The position numbers and the translations under genes were made by a program. This document shows, piece by piece, positions 1-9,078 of a stretch of DNA of 64,000 nucleotides. The first letter of the stretch is position 1. Each line of letters begins with the position of its first letter. The notes beneath the pieces are model-generated. The model did not search any database. It was not told where the DNA came from and saw only the letters and a list, made by a program, of their open reading frames with translations. Where the stretch lies: positions 62,001-126,000 of the forward strand of contig CAJCHZ010000078.1 in assembly GCA_903970165.1 (NCBI GenBank), given 5' to 3'. The DNA comes from Betaproteobacteria bacterium (GTDB lineage Bacteria; Acidobacteriota; Terriglobia; Acidiferrales; UBA7541).

Positions 1-91
1 TTGATAATAGTAACGTGTCAGACATATCTGAAGCTCTCATTCTGCGATTGTTCGCGTGGAAAGAAAAGACAATAACTTCCGGAAAAAACGC

Positions 92-814
92 TCAGTAAAA
101 GTAGTACAAGCTCAACCGCGGCAATCGAAACTCTTCGAGCAATCTCTTCTGCAAATATTGCTTCTCAATCAGGGCGATTTGCTCCGTCTTCATTTTGCGC
201 CGATAGGCAGCAAGCTGGCCGTCCATCTCGCGTCGAACTTTCAACATCATCTCTTCGCTCGCGTGGCCGGTCAGCAGAGCGTGTAGCTTGTCGTCCAGAA
301 CCGTCAAACGTCGCTCCAAATCTTCAAGGTCCAGGGAACCGGGCGTATCAAGAATAGTCGCCGCTCCATTCAATGATGACGAAATGTCGCGCAACCGCGC
401 GGCAAACTCAGGATTCTCGTTATCAGCCGCTCGATTCGATGCGACATCCAGTTTTTCTCCATTTTTTAGCATGTAAGTCCGCAGTTCATCGCGCGAAAAA
501 GGCTCCTTCGTCACGGCGCCGTTCCTAGGCGCCTTCCCAGCGGCCGATTCTAGCTGTTCCTGCGCTGCTTCGAGCACCGCGTCCGTGCAATACGCCAAAC
601 TCTTCAGCGGCTTGCCCGCACCGCGCCGCGACCTCTGATAACTCTCAAACGCGCTGTCGATCCCTTTCAGCACGGCGTCCAGGGGCACGCCCGCCTTCTG
701 CCACGTTTCCATGATCGCCCAATCGAGCGGAGACACAAGCAAATGCGCCCCGCGCTTCTTCCAAAAATAATTTTCAATTTCCGTGAAGTAGTTGAAGTAG
801 TTCCAGCTGTCCAT
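92..814 (-). CDS. Conserved hypothetical protein downstream of coaX
   Basis: A 240-residue soluble protein that I cannot assign to a named family. The N-terminus is aromatic-rich (W and F/Y residues between positions 4 and 20) and continues into a helical, basic region (about residues 25-80, containing SPLDW and RSRRGAGKPLKSLAY). The middle is low in complexity. The C-terminal 60 residues (about 175-235) look like a long amphipathic helix ending in an aromatic tail. No signal peptide or membrane segment is visible. It lies 70 bases downstream of coaX on the same strand, as third gene of a likely birA-coaX transcript. The helical, basic N-terminal part could suit a DnaD-like or nucleic-acid-binding role, but that is only a guess. 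Coding is credible because the frame is long and its composition matches its neighbours. Confidence 0.75.
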   Translation of the reverse strand: MDSWNYFNYFTEIENYFWKKRGAHLLVSPLDWAIMETWQKAGVPLDAVLKGIDSAFESYQRSRRGAGKPLKSLAYCTDAVLEAAQEQLESAAGKAPRNGAVTKEPFSRDELRTYMLKNGEKLDVASNRAADNENPEFAARLRDISSSLNGAATILDTPGSLDLEDLERRLTVLDDKLHALLTGHASEEMMLKVRREMDGQLAAYRRKMKTEQIALIEKQYLQKRLLEEFRLPRLSLYYFY

Positions 815-884
815 GTAATGTCGACGCCATCCTGAAAGGAAGCGATGGATCCGTGACCCAAAGAATCACGCCGCACCCAAGCCT

Positions 885-1727
885 CTATTTCCGCACCTTC
901 TTCAGGGGAGCCGCCGCCTCTCGTGCGGCCGGATTCGTCGTCGTTTCTTTTCCCGTCTTCGCAGGCTGATTCTTCTCCCAAATCAATCGCAATCCCGTCA
1001 GTGTCAAAAACTCATCCGTATGCTGAATCTGTTTCGATCCCCTCGCAACAAGGCTCGCCTGCCCTCCCGTCGCCACCACTTTCACTTCGCCGCCAAGTTC
1101 CGCCTTCATGCGGGTGAGCATTCCATCCACCATGTCCACCGCGCCGTAATAAAGGCCAGCCTGCATGTGCGTCACGGTGTTTGTGCCAATCACTTTCCCA
1201 GGATCCTTGATTTCCACGCGCGGCAACCGCGCAGCCCGCGCAAACAATGCTTCCGAGGCAATCCCCAACCCGGGCGCAATCACTCCACCAAGATATTCCC
1301 CGCGTGTCGAAATCGCGTCAAACGTAATTGCCGTCCCAAAATCCACCACAATGCACGGCCCGCCAAACTTGTGAAACGCGGCCACCCCATTCACGATGCG
1401 ATCCGCGCCAACTTCCAGCGGGTTATCCACGAGAACCGCCATTCCCGTTTTCACGCCCGCCTCTACAAACAGCGCCTTCTGCCCAAAATAAATCCGCGAC
1501 ATTTCCGCGAGCGTCCAATTCACCGGCGGTACCACCGAACTGATAATCACGCCGCTGATCGATTCCCGATCCAGCCCCGCAATCGTAAACAAATTGCGCG
1601 TCAGCACGCCGTACTCATCCACAGTCTGCTGCCGCGCCGTTGTTAATCGCCAATTCGCGATCAGCTCATCGCCGCGAAAAACACCCAGCACGGTGTTCGT
1701 GTTGCCAACATCGATCGTCAACAGCAT
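885..1727 (-). CDS. coaX: Type III pantothenate kinase
   Basis: Catalyses ATP-dependent phosphorylation of pantothenate, the first step of coenzyme A synthesis, in the cytoplasm. The 280 residues include the acetate/sugar-kinase/Hsp70-fold phosphate motif DVGNTNT at residues 6-12, the GADRIVNG motif (about 108) and VDFGTAITFD (about 128), which are typical of CoaX. The last 25 residues are a Lys/Ala-rich tail beyond the usual 255-260-residue length. The start ATG follows immediately after the birA stop codon with no gap, so the two genes are translationally coupled. This birA-coaX pairing is common in bacteria. Confidence 0.95.
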   Translation of the reverse strand: MLLTIDVGNTNTVLGVFRGDELIANWRLTTARQQTVDEYGVLTRNLFTIAGLDRESISGVIISSVVPPVNWTLAEMSRIYFGQKALFVEAGVKTGMAVLVDNPLEVGADRIVNGVAAFHKFGGPCIVVDFGTAITFDAISTRGEYLGGVIAPGLGIASEALFARAARLPRVEIKDPGKVIGTNTVTHMQAGLYYGAVDMVDGMLTRMKAELGGEVKVVATGGQASLVARGSKQIQHTDEFLTLTGLRLIWEKNQPAKTGKETTTNPAAREAAAPLKKVRK

Positions 1728-2735
1728 CTACCGCGCCTCCGAGACGTCGCCAGAAATAACGGTCACCAGCTCGCCGTCGTCGCGCTTTACTTGCAACAAA
1801 CCTTCCGGCCCGAGCCCCGCTGTCGTACCCGCAAAACTCCCCGTACCGTTCGTGACTCGCACGCGCTTCCCCCGCGCATAACTCGAGACCGCCTCAAATT
1901 TCTGCGTCACGCCCGCTGGTCCTTCGCGCAGAAAATGATTGTAGTCGTTCTCGAATTCGCGCAGCAACCGCGCGAGCAATTCCAGCCGCGACTCATGCTT
2001 TCCCGTCTCGATTCGCAGGGAAGTCGCCGTCGCGCCCAGGTCCCCTGCGAATTTTTCCTGATTCACGTTCACTCCGATTCCCACAATCACAAATCGCACC
2101 TGCGACGGCTCCGCATGCATCTCCGTCAAAATCCCGCAAACTTTTTTCCCTCGGAGCAGCAAATCATTGGGCCACTTCAAATCCGGCGTGATCCCGGTCT
2201 GAGCCTGAATCGCCGCGTACACCGAAAGCCCCGCCATCATCGTCAACAGCGGTGCCTGGACCGGCGCAAGCCGTGGGCGCAAAAGCAAAGTCACATAAAT
2301 TCCCGCCGCCCGGTCCGATTGCCAGCTCCGCCCGGCACGCCCTTTCCCTGCTGTCTGTTCTTCCGCAAGAATCACCGCGCCTTCCGGCTCGCCACCGTGC
2401 CCCAATTCCAGCCCCACGCGATTCGTCGAATCCGTTTTGAAAAAATGATAAATCCGCTTCCCGAAAAGGCTGCCCTTCAATCGCTGCCGCAGCATGTCCG
2501 GCGTCAAAATATCCGGCACTTTTTCCAGATAATAGCCGGTGGCTGGGTGTCCCTTGACCCGCACACCAAGCTCGCGCAACCGCTCCACCGACCGCCAAAC
2601 GGTCGAGCGCGACACCCCAATCTCCCGCGCAATCCGCGCCCCGTTATTCACAACGGTAGCGTTCTCCGCCAGCAGCGTAAGCAGCGCCGCCAACCGCTTG
2701 TCAGTTGTCCCCGGAAATGTTTCTTGACCCATCAA
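1728..2735 (-). CDS. birA: Biotin-[acetyl-CoA-carboxylase] ligase with N-terminal HTH
   Basis: Attaches biotin to the acetyl-CoA carboxylase biotin carrier protein through biotinyl-5'-AMP. The 335 residues form the bifunctional BirA class. Residues about 10-70 are a winged helix-turn-helix (IAREIGVSRSTVWRSVERL), so the protein probably also represses biotin genes. The catalytic domain has the biotinyl-AMP loop GKGRAGRSW (about 130), KWPNDL (about 187) and the GIGVNVN strand. A small C-terminal SH3-like domain completes it. The gene is first of a birA-coaX-hypothetical run. No biotin biosynthesis gene is in this window, so any operator would be elsewhere. Confidence 0.95.
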   Translation of the reverse strand: MMGQETFPGTTDKRLAALLTLLAENATVVNNGARIAREIGVSRSTVWRSVERLRELGVRVKGHPATGYYLEKVPDILTPDMLRQRLKGSLFGKRIYHFFKTDSTNRVGLELGHGGEPEGAVILAEEQTAGKGRAGRSWQSDRAAGIYVTLLLRPRLAPVQAPLLTMMAGLSVYAAIQAQTGITPDLKWPNDLLLRGKKVCGILTEMHAEPSQVRFVIVGIGVNVNQEKFAGDLGATATSLRIETGKHESRLELLARLLREFENDYNHFLREGPAGVTQKFEAVSSYARGKRVRVTNGTGSFAGTTAGLGPEGLLQVKRDDGELVTVISGDVSEAR

Positions 2736-2806
2736 AGTCTCGGCAAAAGTGCGGAGCGCGCTTCAGAGCGCCCCATCGGTTGAATCCGCGCCGCTAAGCT
2801 TACGTT

Positions 2807-2839
2807 CCCTGGCAGATGTCTACAAGCACCTGCCCAGGG
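2807..2839 (-). terminator. Stem-loop directly after valS stop
   Basis: Read on the minus strand, the arm CCCTGGGCAG (2839-2830) can pair with CTGCCAGGG (2815-2807) with one bulged base, around a 14-nt loop, starting right after the valS TAG. There is no clear T-tract, so it may be a Rho-independent-like terminator or only an mRNA 3'-end stabiliser. Confidence 0.4.
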
Positions 2840-5560
2840 CTAGAGTTGTTTGAGACGATCCTCGAGTTTTTTTAACTCCGCCCGCTGTTCAGCCAATGTG
2901 GCTTCCAATCCCTGAATGATTTTCGCCGGCGCCCGGCTACGAAACGTCTCGTTGCCGAGCTGCGCTTCCTTCGAAGCAACCGCCTTCTGCAATCCCTCCA
3001 ACTCTTTCTTCAGCCGCGCGCGTTCGTTTTCGGGATCAAGCGCCGTCGCTTCAGCAATGTCTTCAAGCGGAATCCTCAACTCACCGTACTTGGTCGACCG
3101 ATTAATCCCGGTTCCGCTCAGGCGGCCAGCGGCGAAATCAATTCTAGAAAGAGTCGCAAGCCGGGATACGTTGGCCAGATTGTCCTTTATCACTTTCTCG
3201 ACGGATGCGTTGGCGGGTGAGATTTCCAGGCTTACCTCCTTTTTGGTTGGCACTTTGCCATCCGCTCTCATCTCGCGCACGGCCGTGACAATTCGTATTA
3301 AGATCTCAAAATCATCGCGGGCGTCGGCGTTCTTCCATTCGGACCCTCCTTCGGGATAGGCGTCCAAGGCTATAGACTTCGCTCCGACCGCTTGCGGCAG
3401 TTGGTGCCAAAGCTCCTCAGTGAGAAACGGCATGAACGGGTGCAATAAGCGTAGAGCGGCTTCGAACGCTGCAAAGAGATTCCTCCACGCCACGATAGCT
3501 CTATCGCGATTCGTGCTCAGTAACTCCGGCTTCACCCACTCGATATACCAATCGCAGAAATCGCCCCAGAAAAATTGGTACACACTGTGCGCTGCCTCAT
3601 GAAACCGGTAAATTGCCAGCGCCGCATTTACCTGCTCCGTAATCCCCGCAAGCCGCGAAAACAGCCACCCATCAATCAGCGGCACCGCTCCCTGAAACGC
3701 ATAGGGCGCCCCTGCCCGCACCCCTGGTGCCGCCAACTCCTCAATCCCCGTTCCACCCTGCTCAAACTTCTCCAAATTCATAAACAAAAAGCGCGCCGCA
3801 TTCCAAATCTTGTTTGCAAAATTCCGCGCGCTTCCCAACCGGTCGTCCGACAGTACAATGTCCGTACCCGGCGCGGCCATCGACGCCAGGCAAAACCGCA
3901 TTGCATCCGTCCCGTATTGCTGATTCAGCACCACCGGATCAAGCCCCGTCCCCTTGGACTTGGACATCTTCTCCCCGCTGCCCGTCCTCACCAGCGAGTG
4001 CAAATAAACCGCGCGAAACGGCACTTTCCCCGTAAAGTGAATTCCCAGCATGGCCATCCGCGCCACCCAGAAAAACAAAATGTCGTACCCGGTGATCAAC
4101 AAGCTCGTCGGATAGTATTTCTCAAAATCCGCTGTTTTCTCCGGCCATCCCAAAGTCGAAAACGGCCACAGCCCGGAACTAAACCATGTATCCAGCACAT
4201 CCGGATCCTGCGTCAATTTCCCCGATCCGCATTTCGTGCACGCCGCCGGAGCCTCTTCCGCCACAATCACTTCGGCGCATTCTCCGCAATACCACGCGGG
4301 AATCCGATGCCCCCACCACAACTGCCTCGAAAGCGTCCAATCGCGAATATTGTCCAGCCAGTTCAAAAACTCCTGCCGCCGGTTATCAGGAACAATCTGA
4401 ATCGTGTTTTCTTTTCCCGGTTCGTACTCGCGCACCGCTTGAATCGCCGGCGCCGCCAAATCTTTCATTTTGCAAAACCACTGCGTCATGATGCGCGGCT
4501 CGACCACCGTCTTGCTCCGCTCGCACAATCCGATCGCGCTCACATGCGGCGCAATCTTCTCAATCAACCCGGCCGCCTCAAGGTCCGTCACCACTTTTTT
4601 CCGCGCTGCAAACCGGTCCATTCCCGCATAAGCCCCGGCCGCCGCGCTCATTCGCCCTTCCGGAGTCATCACATCAATTTCCGCGAGCCCATGCCTCTTG
4701 CCCACTTCAAAATCGTTCGGGTCATGCGCCGGTGTAATCTTCACCGCGCCCGTTCCGAATTCCTTGTCCACCATCGCATCCGCAACAATCGGAATTCTCC
4801 GCTGCACCAGCGGCAGAATCACCGTCTTTCCAATCAGCCCCTTATACCGTTCGTCCTCTGGATTTACAGCGACAGCCGTGTCGCCCAGCATCGTCTCCGG
4901 CCGCGTCGTCGCCACCACAATCGATTCCGTTGCGCCCTCGACCGGGTAGCGCATGTACCAAAGATGCCCCTGCCGCTCTTCGTGCAGCACTTCCAAGTCG
5001 CTCAAAACCGTCATGCACTCCGGACACCAGTTCACTAACCGCGTCGCACGGTAAATGAACTCTTCTTTGTAGAGCTGGACAAAAACCTTGCGCACCACCC
5101 GCGAAAGTTCCGGCGAAAGCGTAAATTTCTCCCGCGACCAATCGCAGCTCTCCCCAATCTGCTTCATCTGCTCGGTAATTTTTCCGCCGCTCTCTTCTTT
5201 CCATTTCCAAACGCGCTTCTCAAACTCTTCGCGCCCCAGCGTCCGGTAATCAATTCCTTGTTCCGCAAGCTGCCGCACCACCACGCGCTGCGTTGAAATC
5301 CCCGCATGATCGGTTCCCGGCAGGTACAGCGTGTTGTAGCCCCGCATTCGGTGCCAGCGCGTCAAAATATCAATCTCGGTATGGTCCAGCATGTGCCCGA
5401 TGTGCAGCGATCCAGTCACATTGGGCGGGGGAATCACGATCGAGAACGCGGGGCCGGGCGCGTTCGGGTCGGCCTTAAACAACTGCTCCTTCACCCAATA
5501 CTCCGCCCAGCGTGGCTCAATCAACTGCGGCTCGTAAGCCTTGGCAATTTCTCGTGCCAT
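2840..5560 (-). CDS. valS: Valyl-tRNA synthetase
   Basis: Class Ia aminoacyl-tRNA synthetase charging tRNA-Val. The HIGH signature appears as LHIGHM within the first 60 residues and KMSKSKGT in the second half. An internal zinc-ribbon-like CGEC...CTKCG pair lies in the middle. The C-terminus is the Lys/Glu-rich coiled-coil arm typical of ValRS. I chose the ATG at 5560 (MAREIAKAYEP), because the extra 27 residues available upstream do not resemble ValRS and a purine-rich GGGGA stretch precedes this ATG. That gives 906 residues, the normal size. It stands alone on the minus strand; I saw no T-box-like leader upstream. Confidence 0.96.
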   Translation of the reverse strand: MAREIAKAYEPQLIEPRWAEYWVKEQLFKADPNAPGPAFSIVIPPPNVTGSLHIGHMLDHTEIDILTRWHRMRGYNTLYLPGTDHAGISTQRVVVRQLAEQGIDYRTLGREEFEKRVWKWKEESGGKITEQMKQIGESCDWSREKFTLSPELSRVVRKVFVQLYKEEFIYRATRLVNWCPECMTVLSDLEVLHEERQGHLWYMRYPVEGATESIVVATTRPETMLGDTAVAVNPEDERYKGLIGKTVILPLVQRRIPIVADAMVDKEFGTGAVKITPAHDPNDFEVGKRHGLAEIDVMTPEGRMSAAAGAYAGMDRFAARKKVVTDLEAAGLIEKIAPHVSAIGLCERSKTVVEPRIMTQWFCKMKDLAAPAIQAVREYEPGKENTIQIVPDNRRQEFLNWLDNIRDWTLSRQLWWGHRIPAWYCGECAEVIVAEEAPAACTKCGSGKLTQDPDVLDTWFSSGLWPFSTLGWPEKTADFEKYYPTSLLITGYDILFFWVARMAMLGIHFTGKVPFRAVYLHSLVRTGSGEKMSKSKGTGLDPVVLNQQYGTDAMRFCLASMAAPGTDIVLSDDRLGSARNFANKIWNAARFLFMNLEKFEQGGTGIEELAAPGVRAGAPYAFQGAVPLIDGWLFSRLAGITEQVNAALAIYRFHEAAHSVYQFFWGDFCDWYIEWVKPELLSTNRDRAIVAWRNLFAAFEAALRLLHPFMPFLTEELWHQLPQAVGAKSIALDAYPEGGSEWKNADARDDFEILIRIVTAVREMRADGKVPTKKEVSLEISPANASVEKVIKDNLANVSRLATLSRIDFAAGRLSGTGINRSTKYGELRIPLEDIAEATALDPENERARLKKELEGLQKAVASKEAQLGNETFRSRAPAKIIQGLEATLAEQRAELKKLEDRLKQL

Positions 5561-5835
5561 TAGATCCCCGTCTCCCCAGGTGCTCTGATGTGGTAGGGGC
5601 TTGGTTACCCTGCAAAGAGCCCGCCATTTCGGTAGCGTCAAATCGCTTAGTGTAATCTTCGACTATACGGTGCAAAATCGAACTCCGTCAATTCGATCAA
5701 AATACCTTTGAACGCAGATTCCGCAGACGTACGCCAGATTTTCCAGCATCATTCCCATTCACAGATACATCCAAGTGTAGGTCAATGCATGCAAATCGAG
5801 ACAAGGTATGGAATTGGAAGTAATCGGAGAGAATC

Positions 5836-6582
5836 ATGGCTAAACTCACGGGACAAGTAGCAATCGTAACAGGCGCATCCAAAGGCCTCGGCGCGGACAT
5901 GGCCAAAGCCCTTGCAGCCGAGGGCGCTTCCGTAGTTGTGAATTACGCGTCAAGTAAAGAAGGCGCTGACCGGGTAGTCGCCGAAATTGCCTCCAAGGGT
6001 GGCAAAGCCATCGCTGTCCAGGGCGATGTGTCCAAATCCGCCGACATCAAACGCCTGATGGCCGAAACCAAAAAAGCCTACGGCAAGCTCAACATCCTCG
6101 TAAACAACGCCGGAGTCTATGAATTCGCCCCGCTTGAGGCCACGACCGAAGAATTGTTCCATCGCCAGTTCAATATTAATGTGCTCGGCCTTCTGCTCAC
6201 TACCAGGGACGCCCTCCCTCTCTTTGGCCCTGAAGGCGGATGCGTCATCAACATCGGCTCTGTTGTAAGCACCATGCTACCTCCCAACAGCTCGATCTAC
6301 TCCGCCACCAAAGCCAGCGTCGATGCCATTACCGCGGTGCTCTCCAAGGAACTTGGTGCACGCAAGATTCGCGTCAATTCCATCAGCCCCGGCATGATTC
6401 TCACCGAAGGCGTAATAACCCAGGGCATAGCCGAGAGCGACTTGCGCAAATTCGTAGAGACTACGGCACCCTTGGCACGCGTCGGCAAGCCCGACGATAT
6501 TTCGCCCACGGTCGTTTACCTGGCATCCTCCGATTCCAAGTACATGACCGGCGAAACCGTTCGCATCACCGGCGGCTTGTAA
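5836..6582 (+). CDS. SDR family oxidoreductase (FabG-like)
   Basis: A classical short-chain dehydrogenase/reductase of 248 residues. The NAD(P)-binding TGASKGLG is at about residue 12, NNAG at about 90, the catalytic Ser lies in the NIGSVVS stretch, and the active-site YSATK is at about 154. The protein begins MAKLTGQVAIVTGAS and ends with the usual TGETVRITGGL. SD-like GGAGAG precedes the ATG. It is a single-gene unit between divergent valS and a convergent response regulator. The substrate cannot be told from sequence; members of this group are usually annotated as glucose-dehydrogenase- or 3-oxoacyl-ACP-reductase-like. Confidence 0.9.
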   Translation: MAKLTGQVAIVTGASKGLGADMAKALAAEGASVVVNYASSKEGADRVVAEIASKGGKAIAVQGDVSKSADIKRLMAETKKAYGKLNILVNNAGVYEFAPLEATTEELFHRQFNINVLGLLLTTRDALPLFGPEGGCVINIGSVVSTMLPPNSSIYSATKASVDAITAVLSKELGARKIRVNSISPGMILTEGVITQGIAESDLRKFVETTAPLARVGKPDDISPTVVYLASSDSKYMTGETVRITGGL

Positions 6583-6654
6583 AGAAAAAGCTGCACGCGG
6601 AGCACTCTTGTTTTCAATAAATCTGAAAATTATTGTAAATCGGGAAGGGAACTG

Positions 6655-8373
6655 CTACTTCTTCGCGTTCAATTCGTCGCGGACCATGGACTCGACGACA
6701 TTCTTCAAAATATCTCGCGTAACCGCCTGCAGCATCTCCGGGCTCATCTTTGCTAGTACTTTGGCCACCATGTCTTCCATGCTGGACTCCGGAACCTTGG
6801 CAGTACTCGCCGCGGCGGGCATCTCTTGCACCGCAGTCTCCGCAACTTGATGCGCTTCTTCGCGAAGCTCTGCCACCGCAGCCGCAGGTAGCGCCACTTC
6901 TTCCAACTTCGCTCGCACGTCAGCGCTCAAAGCCGGCGAAAGCGCGTCCACGTTGGCGCCACGATCTTTCAACGTTTCAGGAACCTCCTCGGCACCCACG
7001 GTTTCCAAAATCGGTGCAACCGAATGCGCGTTCACGGGACCTACAGGCTCGGCAGCTGCGGGAGCATCCCAGGTCGAAGCAAGCTGCGCAGCTTTTTGAG
7101 CTTGCGCATCCCATGGGCTCGCCACGGAAGAAAACCACGAGCTCGAAGTCGCGGGCTTTGCTGGCTCCGGTTCTGGCGCCACATTCACGGGCGCACTCAC
7201 AGGTACTTCGGCCGTAACCGCGGCGGAGATCTCGGCATGCGCGACAGCTTGAACCTCGGCCGGAACTTTCGCCGGAACTTCCGCACGAACTTCTTCCACA
7301 AACTGTTCATTTTGAACAGGGCGCGTCTCCACCGGCGCAACTTGGAGCGCTGTTTTGGGCGCCAACGCGGAGGCCCATGCTTCTTCTGAAAATGTCGCGA
7401 TCTTCGGAGCTGGAGCCGTCGTTTCCGTGGCTGCTACCGGCGCCTCGGTTACAAAAGTCCCCACACTCTGCTCGGTTTCCGCCGCTTCTTCGAAACGCGA
7501 GATCTCTTTTTGCGGTGCCCAGGAGTCATCCCGCATCTTGCGCGCCGGCCCTTCGGAAAATGCCGTTTGCCGCCAATCTTTCCCCTCGGTGGCAGCAGGC
7601 TCTTCTTCCATTTCTTCGTTCCCCGCATCACGCCGCCAGGATGCGCTATCCTTCTCGTCGTCTTCGTCTTCCTCGACTTCGTCTTCCTTGTCTTTTGCCT
7701 TCCAGTCCCTTTCCAGTTCTGGACGCGGCGTTGTTGCTGCGAACACCATATCGTCTTCCTGCTCTTGCCCCGCAACCGGCGTTTCCAAAAGACTTCCAAA
7801 CGCCAGCGGCTGCGAACCCGTATTAATCCTTACAGGCTCCGGCCTTCCAGGCATCTCCGACAGCGGTTCGCTGTCAACGGACGGGAATTCCTCCACCGGC
7901 GGCAGTGTTGCCACGCTCACTTGCGGCTTCGGCGCCAGCATTTCTGCCGCGCGCCTCGGTTCTTCTTCCTTCGGCGGCGCGGGCGCCCCGCCAATCAGTA
8001 CTCCCGCTCGCGTCAATGCGGACTTCACCATCGAAATTAGGGGATCGGGCGGCACAAACGGTTTCTTCAAAACTCCATCCGCGCCCACTCTCTGCGCTTC
8101 CTGTTCATCCAGCGGATCAAATGCCCCGACAAGCAAAATCACGGGAATGTGCGCCAGCGCAGCATCGCCTTTTACGTACTGGCAAACTTCATATCCGTTT
8201 CGCACCGGCATGAACACATCCGCCAGTACCAGGTCGGGCTTAATATCAGAAATTTTCCGCACCGCCGCTTCGCCATTGCCCACGGCAACGACGTCGATGC
8301 CCTGATCCTTCAGGGCAAGCCCCACCATCTTCTGTATGTTGCTGTTATCGTCCGCAACGAGAATTCTGGCCAC
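6655..8373 (-). CDS. Response regulator with long acidic linker and conserved C-terminal helix
   Basis: The N-terminal REC domain (residues about 3-120) has the acidic pair DD after ILVA, the phosphoacceptor Asp in LVLADVFMP, and the conserved Lys in GVLKKPF. About 400 residues of acidic, Ala/Pro/Glu-rich, probably disordered sequence follow. The last 45 residues form a compact amphipathic helix-rich segment (EDMVAKVLAKMSPEML onward). There is no DNA-binding or enzymatic output domain. I chose the GTG at 8373 because GGAGG lies 7 bases upstream and REC starts immediately after it. The architecture recalls FrzS-like or polar-organising regulators acting by protein-protein contacts; this is inference. 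It is monocistronic. Confidence 0.88.
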   Translation of the reverse strand: MARILVADDNSNIQKMVGLALKDQGIDVVAVGNGEAAVRKISDIKPDLVLADVFMPVRNGYEVCQYVKGDAALAHIPVILLVGAFDPLDEQEAQRVGADGVLKKPFVPPDPLISMVKSALTRAGVLIGGAPAPPKEEEPRRAAEMLAPKPQVSVATLPPVEEFPSVDSEPLSEMPGRPEPVRINTGSQPLAFGSLLETPVAGQEQEDDMVFAATTPRPELERDWKAKDKEDEVEEDEDDEKDSASWRRDAGNEEMEEEPAATEGKDWRQTAFSEGPARKMRDDSWAPQKEISRFEEAAETEQSVGTFVTEAPVAATETTAPAPKIATFSEEAWASALAPKTALQVAPVETRPVQNEQFVEEVRAEVPAKVPAEVQAVAHAEISAAVTAEVPVSAPVNVAPEPEPAKPATSSSWFSSVASPWDAQAQKAAQLASTWDAPAAAEPVGPVNAHSVAPILETVGAEEVPETLKDRGANVDALSPALSADVRAKLEEVALPAAAVAELREEAHQVAETAVQEMPAAASTAKVPESSMEDMVAKVLAKMSPEMLQAVTRDILKNVVESMVRDELNAKK

Positions 8374-8672
8374 CAAACACCCTCCGGATGCGATTCCATC
8401 CGTTCTTAGCCCGGCCACCGCTCTGCAGTGGCATTCTATCGCCGGCTAGCAACACCGGCAGCAATTCAAGACTCCAGAGTATTGGAGCACTCGGCGTCTA
8501 GCTCGTCAATCTCAACGCACAGGCTGTGTGTCGGAAATGAATATGGTCTTTTCGAACCTGTTCCGGCTCTTTTTCGTGCAGAAAAATGCCCATGGTTAGG
8601 TCTCGGCAAGCCGGCCTATCAGAACTCGCGACGATCCAGGATCCCGTGAGGCACAGGAGGGCGTAGGGGATT

Positions 8673-8918
8673 TCACTGCACGCGGAAGTCTTCGAGACGA
8701 AAGGTCCGTTTTGGGCTGGCTGCGTCAGGCGGTTCCGGGCGGAAGAGAAGCCATGCGATCAAGCCCCACGGAAAGAGGAACAGAACAATGAGCGAAACCA
8801 GCAAGGTTGACTTACCCCTCAGTTTGGCATCCGCTGCGGACCATCGGACCAGTAGCACAATGGCAAGAATTACGAATAGAGCCGCCGCAAAGGAGATTGC
8901 ATCCAGCAGGTAACTCAT
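8673..8918 (-). CDS. Small membrane protein
   Basis: An 81-residue protein with two hydrophobic helices (about residues 5-27 and 38-60) joined by a short basic loop, then a Pro/Arg-rich cytoplasmic-type tail. The second helix with PWGLIAWLLFRP resembles the short N-terminal membrane module found on phospholipase-D-like or SHOCT small proteins, but no further domain is present. I cannot assign a function. It sits between the response regulator and the BamD-like gene, with about 300 bases on its downstream side in which I recognise nothing. Confidence 0.6.
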   Translation of the reverse strand: MSYLLDAISFAAALFVILAIVLLVRWSAADAKLRGKSTLLVSLIVLFLFPWGLIAWLLFRPEPPDAASPKRTFRLEDFRVQ

Positions 8919-9078
8919 ATTAGACCAAGCCTACCGCTGAGATGAGCACCGCGCAAGGTGCACATGTCTGGTCAGCCCCACAACCTGAAACTAACCAAGT
9001 AACTCACTTCTGAAAAGCCATGGGTGCGGCCACCGCCACACCCATCGTTCAACTCGAGTTTAGTGTTTGCTCAACGAA

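Noticed and set aside
3575..5038. Long open frame on the plus strand opposite valS (487 codons)
   Set aside because: Composition is His/Arg/Pro-rich as expected for an antisense shadow of valS, and valS is complete with all motifs.
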